Source: Schizochytrium sp. TIO01
Lineage: Eukaryota; Sar; Bigyra; Thraustochytrida; Thraustochytriidae
Length of the DNA stretch: 64,000 bases
Reading direction: 5' to 3'
NCBI GenBank assembly: GCA_004764695.1
Contig: SMSO01000031.1
Location: 1,300,600 to 1,364,599 of the forward strand
Under the pieces are notes generated by a model that saw nothing but the letters and a program-made list of their open reading frames with translations, made no database searches and was not told the DNA's origin. Shown here in pieces: positions 55,222 to 64,000 of the stretch (its first letter is position 1; each line of letters begins with the position of its first letter). A program made the translations under genes and the position numbers.

Positions 55222-55766
55222 TTAAATAGCCGTATCCGCTTGATTTTCTTTGCAGTGTATAGTTCTCGCTGGCACTTTCTTGCACCCTCTTCAAACACAG
55301 TAGAAGATTGATAACAATCTTGTTTGAAACTTACCTAGTAGAACCAGCAAAGCTATACTCGCACAGAGCATCTGCTCTATCCGCCTTTGTTCAGCATTCC
55401 CTTCCTTGGCGAGCTCAGATATAAGATATCTTTGAGAAAGAGAATCCCCGTTAGTCAGATATCATGTGGTTTAAACCAAGTCGAGAGTGTATTTACGTAC
55501 TGCATCTTATCAACATCTACCCCCACTGATTGAAGCTTTTGTCTGCGTTGCGCAAACTCCTTTTCGAGTCTCTCTTCTTCCTGGCGTAGTTTCTCCTCTT
55601 TCTCAACTTCTGAGAGGTCCTCCTGTTGGTCCAGCCGTTGATCGTTGCCTGCATCTGCACCTTCAGGCTTGTTTGGTGGCGGTTTTGCGTTGAAGTCTTT
55701 TGGCAGAGCCACAACCAGAGCTGTGCCACAAACTATTCCAATAGCGATCACCACAGACGCATCCAT
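55222..55766 (-). CDS. three-exon small membrane protein, unrecognised
   Basis: I propose exons 55766-55501, 55429-55335 and 55247-55222 (minus strand), joined by introns of 71 and 87 nt with donors GTACGT and GTAAGT and AG acceptors. The product has 128 residues. The N-terminus is a hydrophobic helix (about residues 4-21, VVIAIGIVCGTALVVAL). A Pro/Gln-rich stretch and a Glu/Lys/Arg/Gln coiled coil (about 45-80) follow. Exon 2 adds a second amphipathic helix and a short hydrophobic stretch (LCASIALLVLL). Without splicing, exon 1 would read into the intron and end after 103 residues. Exon 3 (eight codons) is the least certain. Family and role unknown. Confidence 0.55.
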
Positions 55767-56812
55767 CTGTGACTTTTCACGAGCAACAGCGTCAGTTGTA
55801 AAGTATGGTGCTGTCGGAGTTAAGGTTTGGCCTGTCTTTCATTGACGAGGAGGTTAGTTCTGACCGATTAATCTTAATTTCCTTTCTTTTTTTGACTTTA
55901 TTATTTATTTAAATAAACAAACAAAGAAGTAACAGTACCAAATGTACTGAGCATCAATTTCGAAAAAAAAAAATAGTATAAAAAGTAGATGCTTTGGTCT
56001 GGTCTGGTTTGGTCTCCTTTTTTTTTTCTTGTTTCTTGTTTTATGAGGCTAACATTACGTGGTCAGCTTTCGAGCTTTCGCTGACAAGAAAAGATCCTTG
56101 AGCATTTGACTGAGGACTAAAGTTAGTCAAAGCGAGAGCAAACAATGCACCACTCACAAACTCCTACTGAGGCGAAACCACAAGTTTATGAAGCAAGTAA
56201 AGAAAGCAAGGGATGTTAAGAATTGGTACAAATGTCTTTCATATAATATCAGGGTTTTTATTCACGATTGAAAAAATAGTGAATATTTGCGTGTGTTAAT
56301 TCTTACCGCAAACCAACAATCTGATCAGGAAGGGCTTTCAGAAAGGATAAAAGGCCAAAAACCTTTGCGGTATCCATCGACAACAAAGTGTATCAGTAGT
56401 TCGAAGCACCTGCGAAATAGGCAACATATGTAGACTGAGGTTAGGGCGAATGCGAATATGCAGCATCTGCAAATAGAACCTTCGAGATAATGAGTTATGG
56501 ACCCAAAAGCAGAGACTTTCTTGATGATTACGAAGACAAAACAATCAAATAGGACGAACATTGGAGAGTTCATTTCATCTCATAATCACCTGCATGTCAC
56601 GAACGATAGACAACCTATATGTTTCTGAGAAGAAGCATTTCTCTGCCCTGGAAGTTACTGTCGACTTTGGCTAACTTTTACCCATGTTTACATATCTACT
56701 TGATTTGGATCTCAGTCCAAGTACAGAGTGATACGAGTAGAATTTAACTATATCCTCTGCTAAATCATCTGATGATCACAAGCTTGCAGAACACTACAAT
56801 CACGTAGACACT
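55767..56812. other. intergenic region
   Basis: AT-rich spacer between two minus-strand genes. Short frames at 56325-56573 carry nothing recognisable. No gene seen. Confidence 0.5.
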
Positions 56813-59029
56813 TCAATTTGTAATAGGTAGATGAATAAGATCTGGATATAAATGTGTAACGTCCTGAAAGGTCGAGTAGATTCTACCATTACGATACTTG
56901 AACAAAGAGCGGCAGATGAAAGGTGTTCCATCTACTCGAATTGAATAGTTCTGCTGAAGAACTCTCTGATACATAACAATCAAAGGCGCCGTCTCGCGAA
57001 ATGCAGTCCAATAAAAAAAAGGCGATGGGGCAAGATGATAGTTGCATTTGCCGACTACATCGCCATGCAAGATGATCGCCGCCGTTGGGTCTGCTTGAAA
57101 GTACTGACCTGTGATTGCGTCGAATGCTGCATGACCAATAGGTCTGGATGTGTCAAAGTCCATCCCGGTAGCGTGGGGAAAACGAAAGCCATGGCCCAGG
57201 CGTGGATCTAGTCCCATCTCTTGTACTGGGACTGAGAGCTGGTGCCTCCATGTAAATGTCTGACGAAGCAAATTTTGATTTGCATCAAGTTTCACAAAAC
57301 TTCTGATCGAATCTGGAGAAAGCGTATGGCAGATAATACGCACTACTGAAGCACGTAACGAATGGCTCATTTCATGGATATCAAAAGCGAAGCGAAAACG
57401 ATCTGAAGATGGTGTTATGGAGAGAGAATTCCGTCCTTGAAGGGAAGTAACAAACTCTTCAGGCTCAACGCTGAAAAGTCGCATCACATACATGAGCATC
57501 TGCGGTTCCTCTTCCCAAGCACGACGTACACTTTCAACAAACTCGTTATGCTCGCATCCACCAAACGCACGGCGGATAAGATTTTCTACTGCATCTCCGC
57601 ACTCTGATGCCACAGAAAGAAGATCCTGAGCCACTCGAGGATTCTTGGTATATGCAGGATGTCTTTGAACCACTGCAGCTGTCTCGGCCATACTGTGAAG
57701 ATTCTCCAACGAGGGATTCCGCCTTGGGCGTATATTGTAGCTTCTATTTTCCTCTAAAGATCCTGCATCGGTTTCGAACAAATATTTTAAAAGCTCAGCT
57801 TCTTCATCATCTGAAGCTTCGGAGACACGATGACTGCTATTAGCACCTGCATTATTGTTGTCATGAAACGAAGAGCTTTGGAAATATTCGTTTTCAAAAT
57901 CGCGGTCAGCAGCAAACCCCTTCTTAGCATGTGCGAGAGAGCCCTGGGATGTCGGTAACGTCGGATACTGCAAATTATATGATGGATCAATCATACTCTC
58001 GATCTCCACATTTGGCATTCCACCCGTTTGGGGCCTTTGTACGTTACCTGCAGAGCTTGCGAGTGATGAAGTACTGCTCATTGGGGCATTTTGATGGTGC
58101 TGAGAAGTAGTGTGATGTGAAAGAGGAGCCAAAGAGGCATAGGTATTGCTGGGTGGTGGGGCCGAGGCGTACGCGAATGTAGAAGAAGAATTTGTTGAAG
58201 AGCCTGGAATAGGAGCATGCGAGTTACGAGAAACACGTTCAGTTGGAAGGCTTGGATCTGTAACAGCAAAACCCTGTGGTAATTCCCGCGGAGGTTTATC
58301 TAAAGTTGGTGTATCGCGAACTTTACTCTGTTCGTGAAATCCCTTGGCTCGGAAACCACTTTTACCAATAAGGAGTGGCTTATGAGACTGATCTTTTTGC
58401 AAGCTACGATAGCCATCAAAGCACGGCCAGACGCGCCGCTCGCGTAAAAGTTCAAGGAGATGGGTTTCAACAGCTGCAGGGAAGGGACGACGCTTTTTGG
58501 TTCCTGTGACGTGAGCCGTAATAGTACGCCTAAAGCTATCTTCCGGCATGACCGGGATTCCCTTTCGAGTTTTGAGCCAGGTCTCAAAACAAGCTCTAGA
58601 CAGAATGCCAGAGGCATCGCATTTACTCTGATCTAAGGTTGTGAACCTTACGAAATGCATGAAAGCATCATAGCTCGTAACACCACAGGCTGACTTGTAA
58701 TCGTCCTCGCCAACTTCATGGGTTTCTCTTCTTGGTGCTTCAGTTATTCCATCTTGATTAGTGCTAGACGCTGAATATGACGATGTAGATGATGGTGACT
58801 TGACAGGAGGGATGGTACTTTGTGATTTGTATTCGCCTTCGGTCATGGGCGATTCTGTGGCCGAGCTTAGGTCTTCGTAATACTTATCTAAGCTTTCACT
58901 TGAGCTTTGCTGGAGTAATCGGCTGTTTGCGTGCTGGTGCGTTGTCCAATGGAGTTGTTGTTGTTGTTGTTGTTGTTGTTGTAGTAGTTCTTCTTCTTCT
59001 TCTTCTTGGTTAAGATAACTAGACTGCAT
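56813..59029 (-). CDS. large polyglutamine protein with two unrecognised ordered regions
   Basis: The first ATG (59029) gives 738 residues; a longer frame starts with TTG. The N-terminus has an acidic run and nine consecutive Gln (about residues 8-25), encoded by (TTC)n and (GTT)n on the plus strand. Residues about 110-210 look ordered and basic (YDAFMHFVRFTT, RRTITAHVTGTKKRRPF, LLELLRERRVWPCFDGYRSL) and could bind nucleic acid. Residues 220-450 are Ser/Gln/Asn/His-rich. Residues about 470-738 are ordered again, with helices (RAWEEEPQMLMYVMRLF) and Trp/Tyr/Phe-rich strands (PSPFFYWTAFRETAPLIVMYQRVLQQ) that recall a ligand-sensing domain. Such a layout suits a transcription regulator, but this is guesswork. 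Confidence 0.65.
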   Translation of the reverse strand: MQSSYLNQEEEEEELLQQQQQQQQQLHWTTHQHANSRLLQQSSSESLDKYYEDLSSATESPMTEGEYKSQSTIPPVKSPSSTSSYSASSTNQDGITEAPRRETHEVGEDDYKSACGVTSYDAFMHFVRFTTLDQSKCDASGILSRACFETWLKTRKGIPVMPEDSFRRTITAHVTGTKKRRPFPAAVETHLLELLRERRVWPCFDGYRSLQKDQSHKPLLIGKSGFRAKGFHEQSKVRDTPTLDKPPRELPQGFAVTDPSLPTERVSRNSHAPIPGSSTNSSSTFAYASAPPPSNTYASLAPLSHHTTSQHHQNAPMSSTSSLASSAGNVQRPQTGGMPNVEIESMIDPSYNLQYPTLPTSQGSLAHAKKGFAADRDFENEYFQSSSFHDNNNAGANSSHRVSEASDDEEAELLKYLFETDAGSLEENRSYNIRPRRNPSLENLHSMAETAAVVQRHPAYTKNPRVAQDLLSVASECGDAVENLIRRAFGGCEHNEFVESVRRAWEEEPQMLMYVMRLFSVEPEEFVTSLQGRNSLSITPSSDRFRFAFDIHEMSHSLRASVVRIICHTLSPDSIRSFVKLDANQNLLRQTFTWRHQLSVPVQEMGLDPRLGHGFRFPHATGMDFDTSRPIGHAAFDAITGQYFQADPTAAIILHGDVVGKCNYHLAPSPFFYWTAFRETAPLIVMYQRVLQQNYSIRVDGTPFICRSLFKYRNGRIYSTFQDVTHLYPDLIHLPITN

Positions 59030-62000
59030 GTGGGGGAAGAAGCGTCTGGAGATATTTGGCAATTACTCGTCCAATATCAGATTTTCTCCTTTTGTTTTGG
59101 CTGGCAACACAGCTCTGTGATGCTAAGTGCAATAAGTACAACTGACTGGTGACACAATCACCCTAATCCGTCTGGCAAAGGTCAACGTGCTCCACAACAA
59201 TCAGTATTGCACCTCGCCTATGCTATAATATTGCAAGACGTTGATATCTAAAGCTACCAGAGATATACGCCTTTCTAGAAGTCGCTTGAACACTTGTGGA
59301 CAAATTTGAGCAGGTCAACCTAGTTCAAAAAATCCGTGGCAGATTCTCTGATGCACCAAGCAAACAAACAAATTAGAGTTAATTTCTGACTTTTACGCAA
59401 GAAAACCTTCTATCCGCAAGGCTCACGATATTGTTGTTTGTGAAGACCACTGCTACGTTGCGGTGGGAGCTTCACAAGAAGTGGGTGAGGTGCTTCGCGC
59501 TACTTCAAGTGGGAGTAACAAGTTCTTCGTCTCGATCGCGCCTTGCAGATCTGGCGTATAGGCTCCACGAGTTTTGCAGGAGCTGGCAGGCCTGCTTCAC
59601 GCGTTGCGCCAGCGCCGCCTCTCCACGCCTGCGGACCCGAAGCAGCCTCGCTCTCGAGCACGCCCCAAAGTGGACAGGACCAATCGACTTTGATCGAGTG
59701 ATCTTAATTCCCCTTATCAAATTAGGCATTCATTGTACTTACTTTAAGTTTTCATAATCCGAGTTACTCATTTCTATGGAAGTTTGCTCACCAGAACTTG
59801 GGAAACGATTAGAACGACAAGAGAACAGCGTACTCGAAAGAGAGGAAACTAAGAGGAAAACATGGAGAACAGCTTTGAAAGGCTCTTGAACTGTTCAAAG
59901 TGAAGTTTTCCAGAGAGTGGAACAGACCCTAAAAAGTGGAACTACTGTATTTAACTTTCAGAAAGTATGAGAGAACTTGGAGTAAAAGGAAAGGGCCAAT
60001 TCTTCATGCCAGGCTCGCTGCAAGAGCTCTTCGTGTAAAACGAGCTCACATCTAAGAGGCGGGCACTCTGGCTGGACCCTCCGTGCCAGGTCTCCGCAAA
60101 TCCCCAAGGAGCCTCAAAGTCGCGAAGACTTGGTAACGATGCGAAAGAACGCACGCCTGTTCGTTCGTTTGTACATTTTAAGGTCTTTCCATGTCTTTCC
60201 AATGGACAACTTGAACTAAAAGGTGCCTAGTGGCTATAGTTACCCCTACTCGCCTTCGTAGATGTTCATTTGGTCACAACAGCGTATTTTATTCCACTGT
60301 GTGGTGTCCGAAAAGTATTTCCCTCCTTGTTCACCTTTGGGCGCCTGTCTTTTATTGCGTTCTGTCTCCTGTCCCTGAACAGGACTCCTTCCTGCCCACA
60401 GAGTCCTTGCCTACACCCCGTGTTGAGTGGAACAGAACGAGAAGCGCATTTCAGTAAATAAATACGGAAAGAACACTGGGTGTATGACAGCAGGTCTGAA
60501 GTACGTTGTGAAAGACTCGAAGCTAAAGAACTTCCGCAACAACCCATTACTAAAATATTGTTTGATAGAGTTCACATACATGTGGTATAGGCGATGGGGT
60601 GTAGGGTAGGAGTTATTGAAAAGTGACAATGGAAACTTGACGCGTCTTTTTTTTTAAAATTACTTCCGAGACTTGTGCTGTGAAACTTTTGATCTTGATC
60701 AAGTTTTTTGTGGCCTCAAGGTTGAAAAGTAGACGAGAGAAAAGATGGCAAAGCTTCTCATCGACCAGGCAGGTGGTTTCGAGGGATGACTGCTCGAACC
60801 TGTGGATTAGACTTTCTTTTTTCTTTTTTTTTTCAATAAATGCAACGATGGAAAAAGCTCAGAAATACGCTAAGCGACAGAATCATCATAAATAATCATG
60901 AACTTGAATGCGGCAAGATCAAACACTAGTGGGCCTGGTGTCCAGGATAATGAGAGTTTAGTGTCTGATCCGGTAGCAACTTCAGGCTTGTGAAGATCCC
61001 TACGACCTAGCGGCAGGGAAATTGATTACCATGATACTAGTTAAGTTGGGACCAGGCTTGTTATTGAAGAACGGTTTTCCCGTGTTTATTTATACCCTCA
61101 GGGATTTAACTCGTTTGGGGGTTTAGGTTCAATTCAACGATGGCCGTAAATATACATGGCTGTAAGGTTTGTACAATAATTGTCTTATGGAAACTTATGG
61201 AAACAGCTCCGACATCATTAGAAAAAGTGCAACCCCAACTTCACCAATGCAAGGTTCGAATGTTAATAGAGCTTGAGACAGTCCAGTAAATGGGACCGCT
61301 CAACAGAACTACCAGTCCGCCAGTTAGCTAGTCCAGCCACTATGCATACATTCGGATGTGTTTAGAGGTGTAGTTTATAACATTTTAGTGCAGCTGAATC
61401 GATTTTGCGAGTAAAACTTCACATGGGCAATGAAATTATCTCTCTCATCTTGATACACACGTGAGGTATTAGTGCCATATGTGGTAGGTGCTTATCCCCC
61501 CTTGCATCGATCGGTTTTTACAGTGGTTTATATTTTGATTTCTAGACTTGTGTACCGTGAAGAAATTTCATTCCCAAACTTTGACTCGATGAATATAGAT
61601 AACTTTTAAGAACTATAGATATTAAATTGCTTCTCGCACGAGCTCGTGCTTTTGCTGTTCTGTTTGTGTAGTACTATGTTTATTCCCCATTTTCTTTTCG
61701 CATTCAAAGACGTTTCGCTCTTGCTATACTGCTGCGATATCCCCGAACCTATAGACTCTTGAAGAAACTGAAAACTTTCTATCACCATACAGTACATAAG
61801 TTTGTAGTGAAACACCCAAGAGAAAAGACATGGTAGCATGTAAAAGCTCAACGCTAGGTCAATAAAGATTGGTGTAGTATCTATCTGTCAACGTGCGTCA
61901 GGCTTTATATTTTTCTAATCAGGAGCGAGTGTATTATCAACGCAAGAAGAGAGCTGAACGCTATTGGTAATATGTTTAAACTAGATTTCACATTGATACG

Positions 62001-64000
62001 AGTTTAGCCTCTGGCTACTGTGAATGAACTGAGCGTGCTCACACTTAATCTGAATAATTTTGCTAATATACATTTGCGTGGAAAATTGATGGGTTGAGGT
62101 GAAAGCTTATTGGAACGGTTATTAATAAATAATCATTAACAGACATGACGAATGCACACTTGGCGGTGCAAAAATGGCAGCACATTAAACTACTCTTCAT
62201 CCAATCAAATGTCGCCACATTGCATGTTCATATTAAAAGAAGTCGTTGATGCCCAAAAGCATGGGTCTCTAGGACAGCATGGAATCTCTTGATTTTCAAA
62301 TCTATAAACAAGATTCAAGTTCATAGCTCGGACATAGTCTCCGATTGAAAAATGATTCTTTCATCGCCAAAAGCAGTTTAAATTTTGGAAGGTCAAGCTT
62401 GCAGACGGTTTGTTCGCTTATATCTATCCATCTGAAGCAAATGTATCCACTCTATCTTAGAGCTCTTGATATCAGCTCTTGCTATAATAGTAGGTGAAGA
62501 TTTATACTGCACAGTAGCAAGGTAAACTATGAAACGACAGCTTATGCAATGGATAAATGCCAACAACCTTTACTAACTATGATTCAAAATAACTTCAGCA
62601 AGTCAAGCGTCGAATCATAATCACAATTGAAGAAAAGAAAAGAAAACAAAAACCATCCAATATCCATTGTAATTTCTCTCATGGTGAATGCAAAATTTAC
62701 TTTTTCCTATGTAATTTTCTAAACGATAAAGTTTGAGATAAGGTCAATGAAGGTGTCGCGAGAAGTCGAAAGTCTCATTGGGCTTCAATCTTGAAACCTG
62801 ATTGTAAAGTGAGTACTACTTTGAAACTAGTTGGGATTGGTGGCAAGAGAACGAGACAAAGTGTTGCATACCAGGCCCAGATGTATAGCAAAATTAGATT
62901 CTGTGCGGTTGCCATTTATTCAAGACTTAAAGTTTGCACTAAGATTTAGCAGTAGTTGTAAGAATACAGCGCTGGCGGCCAACCTTTTGAAGAAAGGCTC
63001 ACATATTGTAAATGTTACAAGCCTCGAAAAATCAAGCATAGTTGTTGGGAAAATCAAGACTGCGAAGGCGAAAAGCAGTCCTGAAGGGCTAGTTTAATGG
63101 TTGATAATTGGTTTCAGTATTATTATAGGAAGAATTAATTTAAATTTGGGATTTTAGTTGGACCAAGCGTAACCATCTAAATGCTTCTTCGAATTATCCT
63201 ACGATGACCCTGCAATATTCAGCAAACCTTAAAAAAGAAAAATTATGTAGTGCTTCAATGGATGATAATTTATTTACATGAATGTAGATTTATTGGAGCT
63301 TCAGATACTAGCATAAATAAACTCATGGGGTGCGTATTATACGGTGTTATTGTAGCAGAATTTATACCTAGGAAGAGAGGGGTTCCTTTATTCTGCAGCT
63401 AGCAAAACTCAAACAATGGGGGCTGTAAGAGTGCCTTATATGAAAGCGAGGGTTGTCTAGGCAAATGGTAAATGTTTGTCGAATGTTATATAAGTCAAGC
63501 GAGTTTTTTTAATTTCTTTTTTTTTAATTCAACACACCTGAATGCATGGTAAAGAGACATCATCGATTCGCAATGAGTCTAGCATATGGGTTTGGTGTGA
63601 AAGGACAGATAATTTTATAAAAGTGTTTTCAGTTAACATTTGGAAAACGCTGGCTTCCTTAAGGGTTCACGCTTTCAATTTGGAATCCTAATCTTGGCTA
63701 AGACCAAATTTAGCGAAAAGAGGGTTCCAAAAGGATGAACCTCATGACTCACTTATGTATTCTGCATCGCCCAAATATCATGCAGGTCGTGTATAAGTTA
63801 ATCCGTTTCTTTGGGTTGATAAGTGTGGAAACAACATTTGTTGAAGGTTGAAGGAAATGATGACAGCGTCATCATTTTCTTATAGTATGGGCGTAAACCA
63901 TTAAGTTATCGTTGAAGCAAAATAAATAAAAGGACGTATGTATTTAGTTTCCTTTGAGAAGGCAAAGTAACAAAGCGTCTTTTTATAACAACCTACTGAA
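59030..64000. other. 3' gene-poor region
   Basis: Five kb without a secure gene. Small frames (59431-59757, 62831-63097) have no features I can support. A GC-rich island at about 59455-59690 stands out from AT-rich surroundings. No tRNA, rRNA or repeat array was found on inspection. Confidence 0.5.

Noticed and set aside
61240..61275. GGTTCGAAT sequence resembling a tRNA T-loop
   Set aside because: No acceptor stem, D-arm or anticodon arm can be formed around it.
1..64000. CRISPR arrays, bacterial operons, riboswitches and rRNA genes
   Set aside because: None seen; the genes are eukaryotic and monocistronic.

Overview
The window is nuclear DNA of a unicellular eukaryote. Reading frames are long and mostly uninterrupted. 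Genes lie singly on both strands, with no operons. Products are eukaryote-only: Gemin2, Notchless, a mitochondrial complex III subunit, a BCDIN3D-type RNA methyltransferase and cytosolic valyl-tRNA synthetase. Introns are few, but where present they are short (about 55-220 nt) with GTRNGT donors. A stramenopile, perhaps a labyrinthulomycete (thraustochytrid), would fit this intron-poor style and the kinase/armadillo repeat proteins. That placement is inference only.

Layout. 1-3.5 kb: no secure gene. 3.6-9.1 kb: complex III subunit 9, Gemin2, a methyltransferase with zinc fingers and a BCDIN3D-like RNA methyltransferase. 10.7-13.7 kb: a pseudokinase with tandem armadillo-like repeats, trailed by decayed repeats. 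14.3-20.7 kb: guanine deaminase and a giant proline-rich protein. 20.7-27.1 kb: a gene-poor stretch with microsatellites. 27.2-36.7 kb: an ankyrin protein ending in a CaaX box, Notchless, a 68-residue membrane protein, and valyl-tRNA synthetase interrupted by one frameshift. 37.8-40.5 kb: a second, longer pseudokinase/armadillo protein whose N-terminus resembles the four-helix killer domain of MLKL. 40.7-44.65 kb: a segment bounded by about 140-bp direct repeats, carrying a broken unknown gene. 44.8-47.8 kb: a 17-exon leucine-rich-repeat gene that I reassembled, with one repeat per exon. 48.0-59.0 kb: a PAP2 lipid phosphatase, a coiled-coil protein, an ETF-beta lysine methyltransferase, a three-exon membrane protein and a polyglutamine protein. 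59.0-64 kb: no secure gene.

The genes do not form one pathway. Three concern RNA or its modification (Gemin2, zinc-finger methyltransferase, BCDIN3D-like). Two concern mitochondria (complex III subunit 9, ETF-beta methyltransferase). Two concern translation or ribosome assembly (ValRS, Notchless). The candidate undescribed system is the pair of MLKL-like proteins. Both combine an (in one copy, apparently lost) N-terminal helical bundle, a kinase fold with degraded catalytic motifs and a C-terminal armadillo array. One array shows recent repeat homogenisation, as expected of a fast-changing recognition surface. An NLR-style leucine-rich-repeat gene lies about 4 kb from the longer copy. This points to, but does not prove, an innate-immunity or regulated-cell-death module.

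For several genes the longest open frame begins at GTG or TTG; I moved the start to the first in-frame ATG and say so.
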